Part shown: positions 25,138 through 33,785 of the stretch, piece by piece
How positions within the stretch are numbered: position 1 is the first letter of the stretch
Layout: every line of letters starts with the position of its first letter
Assembly (NCBI GenBank): GCA_034409055.1
Contig: DAOUMU010000034.1
Location: forward strand, 1 to 51,108
Source of the DNA: DAOUMU01 sp034409055
Lineage (GTDB): Bacteria; Chloroflexota; Anaerolineae; 4572-78; J111
Length of the DNA stretch: 51,108 nucleotides
Direction: 5' to 3'
Notes under the pieces: generated by a model
Told to the model about the DNA's origin: nothing
The model's database searches: none
What the model saw: only the letters and a program-made list of their open reading frames with translations
Translations under genes and position numbers: made by a program

Positions 25138-25809
25138 ATGGACATTGGGTCTGCTTTTACATTTATGTTTGATGACCAAGATTGGATCAAGAAAATCGCG
25201 ATTGGCGGGGGAATTACGTTGGGGGCCCTTATTTTATCGCCCATTTTAATTGGTCTGGCCCTGTTTCTGCCGATTAGCGGTTACATGCTTGAAACTCTAA
25301 AAAATGTCCGGGATGGGCGACCGCTCCCCTTGCCGGAATGGACTGACTTTGGCTATTTATTTTCTAAAGGCTTGATCGTTTTTGTCATTGGCCTGGCCTA
25401 CAATCTACCCGCTATTCTTGTTTCTTGCGCCTCGGCCGGGGCAAATATTGCTGCCCCCGAGCTTGACCCTGATATAGCTGAAACCCTGGCCTATGTTTCC
25501 GTCTGTTTGAGTTGCCTGCAAATCATCCTGAGCCTGTTAGGCAGTGCCTTACTCCCGGCTGCCCTGATCCGATATGCTCAATATGACACACTTGGCTCTG
25601 CGTTTCAATTTGGTGAAATCTTCAGCTTTATCACCGGCAATATTGGCGACTATATTATAGCCGTTCTATTGAGTTGGGTAGCCGGACTTATTGCTGGTTT
25701 CGGCGTCATACTATGTCTTATTGGCGTCTTCTTTACCGGTTTCTGGTCAGTTTTAGTAGCCGGCAATCTTTATGGTCAACTAGCTCGTAAAGCTGCCAGT
25801 CCAGTGTAA
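25138..25809 (+). CDS. DUF4013-type membrane protein
   Basis: 223 residues with about five hydrophobic segments. The segment GYMLETLKNVRDGRPLPLPEW followed by LFSKGL (shown in two parts: GYMLETLKNVRDG and LPLPEWTDFGYLFSKGL) is the hallmark of DUF4013, common in Chloroflexota and Archaea, role unknown. The ATG at 25138 has CGGAGG about 11 nt upstream. A 12-nt gap to the next gene suggests co-translation. Confidence 0.82.
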   Translation: MDIGSAFTFMFDDQDWIKKIAIGGGITLGALILSPILIGLALFLPISGYMLETLKNVRDGRPLPLPEWTDFGYLFSKGLIVFVIGLAYNLPAILVSCASAGANIAAPELDPDIAETLAYVSVCLSCLQIILSLLGSALLPAALIRYAQYDTLGSAFQFGEIFSFITGNIGDYIIAVLLSWVAGLIAGFGVILCLIGVFFTGFWSVLVAGNLYGQLARKAASPV

Positions 25810-25821
25810 CGGGCAAAATAG

Positions 25822-26232
25822 ATGTTCGAACATAATCTCGAACTGACAAAACAGCGTCTCTTGAAAGAGGTTGAGGCTCCCGAGACTTTTGAGTGGATCC
25901 CTCAAAACGCTCGGGTTATCAACTTACCCGGAGAGGCCCCGGAACTATTGAGGGCTAATCTGGATCTTGCTGTCAAGCTGGCGCATGAACAGGATGAGCG
26001 TCCGATTGTACTGATTCCCGAACCTGGCTTTGAGATACCATGGTCAGAGCTTGTTCCCCTCGTGTCCGGTAAGCGCATTGTAGATATTGGTTCAATCCGG
26101 GGCGGTGTCGGTCTTGATTTAACTTTTGATGACGGAAGTCGATTGATGCTCGTGGCGACAAGACAACCCAACCAGAAAGGAAATGAGCAGTTGGTAATTT
26201 CTATTGGGATGCATAAAGAAGCTGTCGCTTAG
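25822..26232 (+). CDS. Small uncharacterised protein
   Basis: 136 residues, soluble, not recognised. It has an N-terminal helix (EHNLELTKQRLLKEVE), a central alpha/beta part and a Gly-rich segment SIRGGVGLDLTFDDGSRLML. Its start lies 12 nt after the DUF4013 stop codon with no strong ribosome site of its own, so translational coupling is likely. Confidence 0.65.
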   Translation: MFEHNLELTKQRLLKEVEAPETFEWIPQNARVINLPGEAPELLRANLDLAVKLAHEQDERPIVLIPEPGFEIPWSELVPLVSGKRIVDIGSIRGGVGLDLTFDDGSRLMLVATRQPNQKGNEQLVISIGMHKEAVA

Positions 26233-26314
26233 GAATTCTCGGTTTTCGTCCGTGGAAACTACACTATTATACAGGCTTCGCTGTTGAATAGGGCGAGAGA
26301 AAGGAGATTTTGGA

Positions 26315-26884
26315 ATGATCGAAGCCTTTTCAAACATAGCCACAGCCTTTGGGCTGTCGGCCTCAGCAGGGTTGAATGCCTATTTACCCCTGCTTATTGT
26401 GGCCTTAACGGCCAAATACACCAACTTGCTGAACCTGAATGAGCCCTGGAACGTGCTTACCAATTGGTGGATCATCGGCACGCTGGTGGTGCTGTTGCTG
26501 ATTGAGATGACGGTGGATAAAATTCCGGCGGTTGACACGCTGAACGACGTCATTCAAACGGTTGGTCGTCCGATCGCCGGAGCCATTCTTTTTGCTGCCG
26601 GCTCCGGAACCGTCGGCGACCTGCATCCGGTCCTGGCTTTCATCGCCGGGCTGGTTCTGGCCGGCGGTGTCCATGCCGCAAAATCTGTGGCCCGGCCGGC
26701 CGTAACGGCCACCACGGCTGGTACAGGGAATTGGGCCGTCAGCATTATTGAGGATGTTCTGTCCCTAATCGGCACCATTTTGGCTATCCTGGTACCGGTC
26801 ATTATTGTGCTGATCGCTCTATTTCTCTTGCTGGTATTTATCTGGTGGTGGAGTCGTCGCCGGGCCAGACTCAGTGCCACTTAA
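26315..26884 (+). CDS. DUF4126-type membrane protein
   Basis: 189 residues with a Gly/Ala-rich N-terminus (ATAFGLSASAGLNAYLPLL) and five hydrophobic helices; the WWIIG, DKIPAVDTLND and RPIAGAI parts match DUF4126, a family of unknown role. A basic C-terminus (WWWSRRRARL) follows the last helix. AAAGGAG precedes the ATG. Confidence 0.82.
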   Translation: MIEAFSNIATAFGLSASAGLNAYLPLLIVALTAKYTNLLNLNEPWNVLTNWWIIGTLVVLLLIEMTVDKIPAVDTLNDVIQTVGRPIAGAILFAAGSGTVGDLHPVLAFIAGLVLAGGVHAAKSVARPAVTATTAGTGNWAVSIIEDVLSLIGTILAILVPVIIVLIALFLLLVFIWWWSRRRARLSAT

Positions 26885-26932
26885 CGAAAAAATGTAGGGC
26901 GGCCAAGCCGTAACGCAACGGAAAGCGTTTTG

Positions 26933-27445
26933 ATGGCCCGTTCACCCATCGCCGATATTCGGCAAAAGTTATATGAAAGCCGCCGGAATACCTGGCAACT
27001 CATCAGCAAGATCGATGAGCAAACTGCCCACTATCGGCCCCGGCCTGACGCCTGGAGCGTGAAAGACCACGTAGCCCATTTGGTAGCTGTGGAAGAGTCG
27101 GTTATTCATTTTGCCCATCGCATTCTAAATGAAGATTGCCCCATCTCTCCCCTTTGTTACGACCTGGCCTTCAATCAAGATGCCTGGAACAACCGCGAGA
27201 TCGCCAAGCGGGCCAGCTATACCTGGGCGAAGACCATCCGCGCCCTGGAAGAGACGCGCCAGGCACTGCTGGCCTTGCTTGATGATATTTCCGCAGAGTC
27301 GCTCAACCGAGTTGGTTCTCATCCCGTATGGGGTACACCGGTAACCCTGGCCAGCGTCTTGCGTGTTCCCTACCGCCACGAGCGAGCCCATCGCGATGAA
27401 ATTGCGGCCCTGTGCACGCTGAGCCGCTCGACAATTGACAATTGA
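26933..27445 (+). CDS. DinB/YfiT-like putative metalloprotein
   Basis: 170 residues, four-helix-bundle type. The WSVKDHVAHLVAVEE segment and RHERAHRDEIAAL near the end carry the histidines that bind a metal in the DinB superfamily. The enzyme class includes thiol-dependent transferases, but many members have no known activity. ATG 26933 is preferred to TTG 26930. It lies 48 nt after the DUF4126 gene. Confidence 0.8.
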   Translation: MARSPIADIRQKLYESRRNTWQLISKIDEQTAHYRPRPDAWSVKDHVAHLVAVEESVIHFAHRILNEDCPISPLCYDLAFNQDAWNNREIAKRASYTWAKTIRALEETRQALLALLDDISAESLNRVGSHPVWGTPVTLASVLRVPYRHERAHRDEIAALCTLSRSTIDN

Positions 27446-27510
27446 CCCCCCTTATCCACAAAATATAGGATAAAAATACCACCATAACACAATATATAGT
27501 GGTGTGATAC

Positions 27511-27539
27511 TTGAAAATTTCTCAAACTCAGACTACAAT
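27511..27539 (+). promoter_or_regulatory. Promoter of the glucan phosphorylase gene
   Basis: TTGAAA (27511-27516), 17 nt, TACAAT (27534-27539). Just upstream an ACCAC...GTGGT inverted repeat (about 27478-27503) could be an operator. The leader is about 83 nt. Confidence 0.7.
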
Positions 27540-27628
27540 TTAATCATCAAACAAAATGTCTATCCGAAAATAGTGAAAGTATGCATCACTAAACAAGATT
27601 ATTTTGATAATCGAGAGGAGATGAGGAA

Positions 27629-29782
27629 TTGATCAAATCCGTTGGATTTACGCCCATTCCAGATCGTATTATCCGCCTGGTAGAAATAGCTTATAACTTA
27701 TGGTGGTCCTGGCATCCAGAAGCCCAGGATATTTTTCGCCGCATTGACGCCCGCCTCTGGGAAGATGTTTATCACAATCCCGTTCTATTTTTACGCGAGG
27801 TACGACAATTCTCTTTAAATGACGCAGCCAACGACCCGGACTTTATTCGAGCCTACCATAATGTTTTAACCGCTTTTGACGAGTATCAAGTATTTGATAA
27901 GACCTGGTTTAAAGAAACTTACGGCGATAAAATCGACAAACCCATTGCCTATTTCTCAGCCGAGTTTGGGCTGCACGAATGTTTACCGATTTATTCCGGT
28001 GGCCTGGGCATTCTTTCCGGTGACCATACCAAAGAAGCCAGCGATCTGGGATTACCCTTTATTGGGGTGGGCTTTTTATATCCACAGGGCTATTTCAAAC
28101 AAGTCATCACCCCAAACGGCGATCAAGAAGCTATTTACGTAAAGGTGCGTTTTGCCGAAGTATCGGCTCAACCCGCCTTCACCAGCAATGGCAAAGAGGT
28201 AGTGGTTTCGGTCGGCTTACCAGCCCGTAATGGTCTGCCTAATCGGCGCGTTTACGCTAAAGTTTACAAAATTCAGGTCGGTAATGTCCCTATCTATCTG
28301 ATGGATACCGACATCCATCCCAACGCTCCCGAAGACCGCGAACTGTCAGCCCGGCTCTACGGTGGTGATGAAGAGATGCGCCTGGCTCAAGAAATGGTGC
28401 TGGGCATTGGGGGGGTGCGAGCTCTACGAGCCCTGGGGATTGAACCGGCTGTCTTTCATATGAACGAAGGACACTCGGCCTTTTTGGTCCTGGAACGGGC
28501 CAGGGATTTGGTCGAAAACGGGTTGAGCTTTGCCGAGGCCCAGAAAATCATTCGCAAAACCTCTGTTTTTACCACTCACACCCCGGTCGCTGCCGGTCAT
28601 GATGCTTTTCCTTTTCACATGATTGACCGCTATTTCCCCGAATGGCACAAACTTCTCAAAATCAGCCGTGAAGCGTTTTTAAACCTGGCCCGGCAAGACC
28701 AAAGTTGGGGTCCAAGTTTTAGCATGACCGTACTGGCCCTGAAAATGTCGGGGCGATACAACGGGGTCAGTAAGCTACACGGCGAAGTATCCCGGAAAAT
28801 GTGGAGTTGGCTCTGGCCCAATAAAAGCGTGGATGAAGTGCCGATCACCCACGTGACCAATGGTATCCATACCGAAACCTGGCTGGCATCGGAGCTTAAG
28901 GCCATGTTTGACCGGTATCTGGGCAAAAACTGGGTGTTACGGATTAATGATCAGACAATGTGGAACGGGATTGAGTATATTCCCGATGAAGAGTTGTGGG
29001 AAGTGATGAACCAATTACGGGCCAAACTGATTGATTTTGTGCGTATGCGTACCCGCCAACGGCTGACTCGCCTGGGCAGGCATCCGAATGAAATCCAGGC
29101 CACGGCTAATTTATTAAATCCCAAAGCTCTGACCATTGGCTTTGCCCGTCGCTTTGCCACCTACAAACGAGCGACCTTGATTTTCCACGACACGGAACGT
29201 CTGAAACGTATTGTCTATGGAGACGGCAGTCGCCCGGTGCAATTCATCTTTGCCGGTAAGGCCCACCCCCGGGATGAACCGGGGAAAGAGTTCATTCGGG
29301 AAGTATATCACCGTTCCCACGAGGCGGGTCTGGCCGGCCATTTGGTTTTCCTTGAGGATTACGATATCAACGTGGCCCGTTATATGGTGGCCGGAGCGGA
29401 CGTGTGGCTCAATACGCCTCGCCGTCCAATGGAGGCCAGCGGCACCAGTGGCCAAAAAGCTGGTCTGAACGGTACGCCAAACTTCTCTATTTTGGATGGC
29501 TGGTGGGCTGAAGGCTATAACAGCAAAAACGGCTGGGCCATTGGCGACCCTGAAGCCGAATATGAAAGTGAGGCGGCTCAAAACCATGCCGACGCTACCT
29601 CAATCTACGAAATTTTAGAGAATGAAATTGTGCCCACTTTTTACGAACGTGATACGAGAGGCATTCCTTATAAGTGGACGAAGTTCGTTAAGGAGTCTAT
29701 CCGTATGATTGCGCCCCAATTCAGTATGACCCGCATGATTAAGGAGTACACCGCCAAGCTATATGTACCCAGTATGGAGTAG
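27629..29782 (+). CDS. glgP: Alpha-glucan (glycogen/maltodextrin) phosphorylase, short type
   Basis: 717 residues, GT35 family, releasing glucose 1-phosphate from alpha-1,4-glucans. The N-terminus (PIPDRIIRLVEIAYNLWWSWHPEA) is the DUF3417-type start of the short phosphorylases. The pyridoxal-phosphate lysine is Lys610 in ASGTSGQKAGLNG. Phosphate and substrate loops GGLGILSGDH and HMNEGHSAF are present. The start is TTG at 27629, with GAGAGGAG (27613-27620) 8 nt upstream; an ATG at 27621 reads only three codons before a TGA that overlaps the TTG. No other glycogen gene is nearby; convergent with the dtd gene 14 nt away. Confidence 0.93.
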   Translation: MIKSVGFTPIPDRIIRLVEIAYNLWWSWHPEAQDIFRRIDARLWEDVYHNPVLFLREVRQFSLNDAANDPDFIRAYHNVLTAFDEYQVFDKTWFKETYGDKIDKPIAYFSAEFGLHECLPIYSGGLGILSGDHTKEASDLGLPFIGVGFLYPQGYFKQVITPNGDQEAIYVKVRFAEVSAQPAFTSNGKEVVVSVGLPARNGLPNRRVYAKVYKIQVGNVPIYLMDTDIHPNAPEDRELSARLYGGDEEMRLAQEMVLGIGGVRALRALGIEPAVFHMNEGHSAFLVLERARDLVENGLSFAEAQKIIRKTSVFTTHTPVAAGHDAFPFHMIDRYFPEWHKLLKISREAFLNLARQDQSWGPSFSMTVLALKMSGRYNGVSKLHGEVSRKMWSWLWPNKSVDEVPITHVTNGIHTETWLASELKAMFDRYLGKNWVLRINDQTMWNGIEYIPDEELWEVMNQLRAKLIDFVRMRTRQRLTRLGRHPNEIQATANLLNPKALTIGFARRFATYKRATLIFHDTERLKRIVYGDGSRPVQFIFAGKAHPRDEPGKEFIREVYHRSHEAGLAGHLVFLEDYDINVARYMVAGADVWLNTPRRPMEASGTSGQKAGLNGTPNFSILDGWWAEGYNSKNGWAIGDPEAEYESEAAQNHADATSIYEILENEIVPTFYERDTRGIPYKWTKFVKESIRMIAPQFSMTRMIKEYTAKLYVPSME

Positions 29783-29796
29783 GGAGTAGTCACGAA

Positions 29797-30246
29797 TTAC
29801 AACTCATCTGTATCCAAAATAATAGTTACCGGTCCATCATTCTCAATATGGACCCGCATGTGAGCGCCAAAAACACCGGTTTCCACTTTTTTGACACCTA
29901 AGGCGCGTAAATCATCAACAAATCGAGCCACCAATGGCTCCGCTACTTCCGGGGGCGCGGCTCGGGTAAAACTGGGTCGTCGCCCTTTTTTGGTATCGGC
30001 GAACAGGGTAAATTGTGAGACAACCAGCATCTCTGCCCCAGTATCCAGGGCAGACAGATTCATTTTGCCCTGTTCATCCTCAAAAACGCGTAGATGTACT
30101 GTCTTCTCCGCCAACTTCTTTACTTCCGCATAACTATCCTGGTGCGTTATCCCCAGTAAAATCACATACCCTGCCCCTATTTCACCTACAACTTGATCAT
30201 CAACCGTTACAAATCCTCGCCGAACGCGCTGTAAAATCATTCGCAT
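29797..30246 (-). CDS. dtd: D-aminoacyl-tRNA deacylase
   Basis: 149 residues, the normal size, cleaving D-amino acids (and Gly from tRNA-Ala) off mischarged tRNA. The start MRMILQRVRRGFVTVDD matches the family; the active-site SQFTLFADT and the Gly-cisPro NDGPVTIILDT motifs are present. ATG 30246 is chosen because AGAGG is 9 nt upstream and because the longer frame to 30354 adds residues that no family member has. Confidence 0.94.
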   Translation of the reverse strand: MRMILQRVRRGFVTVDDQVVGEIGAGYVILLGITHQDSYAEVKKLAEKTVHLRVFEDEQGKMNLSALDTGAEMLVVSQFTLFADTKKGRRPSFTRAAPPEVAEPLVARFVDDLRALGVKKVETGVFGAHMRVHIENDGPVTIILDTDEL

Positions 30247-30321
30247 AAGTTGCAACCTCTTTTCTCTTGTAATAGTATAATGGTCTGATTGACCGTTGCT
30301 AACGATCAAGCTATCATAATA

Positions 30322-30486
30322 GAAATTTTCTTTTTGTAGACCCCGCATCCCCATACGGGGACGGGCATAGGGATGCCCTCTCTACAGAGAGACAAATTTA
30401 TATGACAGGAATTTTCTTTTTGTAGACCCCGCATCCCCATGCGGGGGCGGGCATAGGGATGCCTTCTCTACAGAAAGATAAATTTA
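30322..30486. repeat. Tandem pair of 86-bp palindromic modules
   Basis: Two copies with 86-bp period (matching words at 30326 and 30412). Each is framed by AAATTTTCTTTTTGTAGA and TCTACAGA...AAATTT and holds two hairpins, CCCCGCAT...GGGG and GGGCATAGGGATGCCC. Copy 1 has CATACGGGG where copy 2 has CATGCGGGG. The array separates dtd from the SRPBCC gene. Confidence 0.75.
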
Positions 30487-30510
30487 CCAGAAACAACACG
30501 AGGTGAAATC

Positions 30511-31059
30511 ATGGGGCATGTAAGTTATTCTGAAACAATCAAAGCGACACCGGAGCAGATCTGGGCAATTTTATCTGATGTCATTTACCTGCCGGACTGG
30601 GCTTACACCGAAGGCCGTTTTCCCTATCCGGTTGAAAGTAAATATGGCGGCGACCAGAAGGAAGGACCGGGCACAATCTGGATTGGTGTCTCAAAAGACG
30701 GGCAAGTAGCCACCCAAAAGGTCACCGTTTGGGAACCAGGTCAAAAATTGGTCTACGAACTGCAAGAGATGGAGAATGCTCCCTTGCAGATGTCTCAAAT
30801 CAACACTTTCGATTTGGAAGCAAGTGGCGACAGCACAACAGTCACCTGGACGGTTGATTGGGAATTAACGGGTGGCTTCTCACTCAGTTCACTCCTGATT
30901 CGTCTGACAGGCAACGGGGCCTTCGAAGAGATGATCGCCGGCTCACTAGAAAACTTAAAACTACTCGTGGAGAAAAGGGTATCTCAATCGGATACACCTC
31001 CATCTAACGCGGATGCTGTTGATGGTTCAGACGATTCAGGAGGTGGTGAAGCAGGTTGA
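30511..31059 (+). CDS. SRPBCC (START-like) lipid/ligand-binding protein
   Basis: 182 residues. The SRPBCC/polyketide-cyclase fold is indicated by VSYSETIKATPEQIWAILSD at the start, VWEPGQKLVYEL in the middle and GSLENLKLLVEKR as final helix (to about residue 155). The family binds hydrophobic ligands or acts as cyclase/dehydrase; role unknown here. The tail is a short acidic Gly/Ser/Asp sequence. GAGGTGA lies 6 nt before the ATG. Convergent with the PfkB gene. Confidence 0.82.
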   Translation: MGHVSYSETIKATPEQIWAILSDVIYLPDWAYTEGRFPYPVESKYGGDQKEGPGTIWIGVSKDGQVATQKVTVWEPGQKLVYELQEMENAPLQMSQINTFDLEASGDSTTVTWTVDWELTGGFSLSSLLIRLTGNGAFEEMIAGSLENLKLLVEKRVSQSDTPPSNADAVDGSDDSGGGEAG

Positions 31060-31102
31060 TTGACATTGTTTTATAACTTTATGACTATGCGAAACAATTG
31101 AT

Positions 31103-32041
31103 CTAAAGTCTGGTAACACTAACCCGCTTCAGCAACATCTCAACCTGGTTCCGTTCAAACCGGCCCGGCAAATCGGTCATGGCGTTGGCCGACCCGCAAG
31201 CCACCCCAAAGGCCAGGGCGGCCTCAAGCGATTGCCCTGCCAGGCGAGCCACGATCAAGCCGGCCAGCAGCGAGTCCCCACTGCCCACCGTGCTGACCAG
31301 TTCAACCGGCGGCGTACTGGCCTGCCAAGCGCCGGTCGGCGTAATGGCCAGTGCCCCCTGGCTGCCAAGTGTCACCACTACCAACGCTGCCCTTCGATCC
31401 AGCAGCATTTGGCCGGCTTCCACCAGGCGATCAATGGCTTGATTCCCAAGTGCCAATCCCAGGCCAGCGACCAATTCCAATTGATTGACCTTGATACACA
31501 ATCCCTCGGGCTGGGCCAATATGGCAGTCAAAGCCGCTCCACTGGTATCGACGTAAATGGCTCGCTCAGAGGCCACCAGCACCCGAGCCAGCCTGCCGAG
31601 TGACTGTGGTTCGAGACCCGGCGGTGAACTCCCGGCCAAAGCCACGGCTCGTGCCTTTTGGGCCAAACGCTTCACATGAGTGACCAAGCCGGCCCAGTCT
31701 GCGAGCGATACAGTGGGTCCTGGCTCGTTGATGACCGTCGCATCACCAGTATCATGGTTTATCAACAGGCAGGTGCGGGTCTCGCCTGCGTTCAACCAGT
31801 ACCAATCGGTAGGCAACCCTTCGGCCAGGGCCAGATTGGCAAAAATTTGACCCGTCTGTCCTGCTAGAGGACCGGTTACCAACACCTCATCCCCCAGCAT
31901 ACGGGTCACGCGGCCGATATTCACCCCTTTACTGCCTGCTGTCAAATGGACTTTGGTGGCCCGATGCACATCCCCCACCACCATGCGAGGTACGTACAGG
32001 ATTCGATCAAGCGTTGGGTTAGGAGCTACCGCTAATAGCAT
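31103..32041 (-). CDS. PfkB-family sugar kinase, 1-phosphofructokinase/tagatose-6-phosphate kinase type
   Basis: 312 residues. The start MLLAVAPNPTLDRILYVP, the substrate loop GSKGVNIGRVTRMLG (about 36-50) and the catalytic TVGSGDSLLAGL motif (about residue 250) match the FruK/LacC branch of PfkB, which phosphorylates fructose 1-phosphate or tagatose 6-phosphate. The GSGD here replaces the more usual GAGD. No PTS genes are next to it, so exact substrate is open. The ATG at 32041 lacks a clear ribosome site. A repeat element (copy B) separates it from the histidine kinase upstream. Confidence 0.85.
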   Translation of the reverse strand: MLLAVAPNPTLDRILYVPRMVVGDVHRATKVHLTAGSKGVNIGRVTRMLGDEVLVTGPLAGQTGQIFANLALAEGLPTDWYWLNAGETRTCLLINHDTGDATVINEPGPTVSLADWAGLVTHVKRLAQKARAVALAGSSPPGLEPQSLGRLARVLVASERAIYVDTSGAALTAILAQPEGLCIKVNQLELVAGLGLALGNQAIDRLVEAGQMLLDRRAALVVVTLGSQGALAITPTGAWQASTPPVELVSTVGSGDSLLAGLIVARLAGQSLEAALAFGVACGSANAMTDLPGRFERNQVEMLLKRVSVTRL

Positions 32042-32063
32042 AATATTTCTGTATAAAATTATG

Positions 32064-32214
32064 GTAACTACCTACCATGTCATTCTGAACAGGTGAAGAA
32101 TCCCCAAGGTTTTGGTAAATACCCAAGGGGCACAGGGTAGACCTCTTTTGGCCCAAAGTTTCGGAGATTCCTCGTCGCTCTGCTCCTCGGAATGACATGA
32201 GGGTAGGCAGTTAC
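32064..32214. repeat. Inverted-repeat element, copy B of the TGTCATTC family
   Basis: 151 bp with ends GTAACTACCTACC and GGGTAGGCAGTTAC. The left half (with CCCAAGGTTTTGGTAAAT and CCCAAGGGGCACAGGGTAG) is nearly the same as the corresponding part of copy D. It begins 23 nt upstream of the PfkB start and ends 4 nt from the kinase stop codon. Confidence 0.85.
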
Positions 32215-32217
32215 AAA

Positions 32218-33384
32218 TTATGCGTCCAGGTCAGCGGCATCGTTGCCACCGGCTGGGGATAGGGTAAAGCTAAAAACGCTGCCCTGGTCCGGCCCCCCCT
32301 CACTCTCGACGCCGACTTTTCCTCCTAATTTTTCAACAATGCGCTGCACAATGGACAGGCCCAGACCATGTCCCTCGGCCCGGGCCTGGTCCAGGCGGGT
32401 AAAGGGGACGAACAACTGGGCTTGCTCCTCCGGCGTCAGCCCCTGCCCGTTGTCTCGTACCCAGAACTGTACCAGGCCGTCCGGCTGGACAGTAGCTCCC
32501 AGTTCCGCCCGAGGCGGCTGCCCCCCATACTTGATGGCATTGCTAAGATAATTAGCCCACACCTCCTCTACCCACGGACCATACCCCAAAGCTACCGGCC
32601 ACTCATCCGGTACAATAACCTCGGCCTGATATTCCTCAATGATGTAGGCCAGGCGATCTTGGGCTTCGGCAACGATGCTGGCCATGTCTATAGGCTCCAA
32701 CTCTACTTCTTCTTTACGTACGCCAGCCAGCAGTAGCAATTCACTAATAATATTGTTCATCTTTTGCCCATTCCGCATGATCGTATCCAAAGATTTTTGT
32801 AACTCTTCAGGCGACATCTTGACATGATATCTCTGCAGAAATTGAGCATAATTAATGGTCACCCCCAACGGGTTTTTGAGATCGTGGGCTACCGTGTGGG
32901 CAAAGGCATCTAATTCCGCAATGAGTTTCTCACGCTCGGCGATTTCCTCCTGTAGGAGCGCATTTTTCTCGGCCAGACTCCTTTGCAGGTTCTGAATGGT
33001 CAGATGAGTCCTGACCCGGGCTAAAACCTCCTCGGCCTGAATCGGCTCGGTAACGTAATCTACCGCTCCGAGAGCAAACCCTCTGACCTTATCGAAGGTA
33101 CTGGACAACGTGGCCATAAAAATCACCGGGATGTCTCGAGTTAGCTCATCCGCCTTCAATCGCCGGCAGGTCTCAAACCCGTCTATGCCAGCCAGCATCA
33201 CCTCCAGCAGAATGATGTCCGGCCTAGCATATTGAGCCACTTCAAGCGCACTTTCGCCATCGTGGGCCACCAACACTTTGAAGCCGAATCCTCTTAGATA
33301 ATCGAACAGGACGCCAAAAGTTTTGGTGGTATCATCCATCACAATTAAAATCATACTGCTTGCGGCAATTTTATCACTCATCAT
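32218..33384 (-). CDS. Histidine kinase with a degenerate N-terminal receiver domain
   Basis: 388 residues, soluble. Residues about 11-130 form a receiver fold in sequence pattern, but the phosphate-accepting Asp is Glu61 (ILLEVML), the conserved Lys is Glu113 (YVTEPI) and the beta4 Thr is Ala91 (FMATLS); the acid pair is Asp17-Asp18. The kinase part has His167 in AHTVAHDLKNPL, an N-box NYLSNAIKYGG and glycine boxes DNGQGL and GHGLGLSI. So the kinase looks active while the receiver cannot be phosphorylated in the normal way. It could be locked on, or sense something by protein contact. Two start codons ATGATG at 33384/33381. Downstream on the strand is the PfkB gene. Confidence 0.88.
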   Translation of the reverse strand: MMSDKIAASSMILIVMDDTTKTFGVLFDYLRGFGFKVLVAHDGESALEVAQYARPDIILLEVMLAGIDGFETCRRLKADELTRDIPVIFMATLSSTFDKVRGFALGAVDYVTEPIQAEEVLARVRTHLTIQNLQRSLAEKNALLQEEIAEREKLIAELDAFAHTVAHDLKNPLGVTINYAQFLQRYHVKMSPEELQKSLDTIMRNGQKMNNIISELLLLAGVRKEEVELEPIDMASIVAEAQDRLAYIIEEYQAEVIVPDEWPVALGYGPWVEEVWANYLSNAIKYGGQPPRAELGATVQPDGLVQFWVRDNGQGLTPEEQAQLFVPFTRLDQARAEGHGLGLSIVQRIVEKLGGKVGVESEGGPDQGSVFSFTLSPAGGNDAADLDA

Positions 33385-33785
33385 TTTTCCGTATTCTCTC
33401 CGTCAGGTTCCAAGTTCTTTTTTGGATAATCGAGGTGCTATACGAAGTTATTTGGTCGGGAAATTTTGGATACCTGTTAGGCGTCGATTGATCCGCTTCG
33501 GTCATACTGCAATCTTATTTTTTTAATTTTTTGAGTGAGCACTACATTTCTAATCAGGAGAAGTAGGGGATGGACTGCTCTAACCGTCCCAGACAAGCCC
33601 GTAGCCTGCCTTCCTGAAAGCTGCCGTGGGAGCAAACAATTCACGCAATCAAATCTAAGTATATCATAATTACTCTCAAATGTCATTGGCACCAATGATA
33701 TTTTTGTCCAACGGTCAAGAAAATTCAATTATCTCTCTCGTAGCGAGGGCATACCTATGCCCGATCCCGTATAGGGATGCGGGAC
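33385..33785. other. Intergenic, only palindromic repeats seen
   Basis: Between the kinase and the OCD gene no coding frame is convincing. At 33747-33762 is GGGCATACCTATGCCC, a 7-bp stem with a 2-base loop, and at 33766-33783 a CCCGTAT...GCGGG hairpin, the same family as those at 30.3 kb. An open frame at 33477-33728 (-) has no family signal and is not called. Confidence 0.5.

Noticed and set aside
29797..30354. Longer D-aminoacyl-tRNA deacylase starting at 30354
   Set aside because: The extra 36 residues do not fit the family and a ribosome site sits before the internal ATG at 30246.
33477..33728. Possible small gene of 83 residues on the minus strand
   Set aside because: No ribosome site or recognisable family, and part of the frame runs through palindromic repeat DNA.
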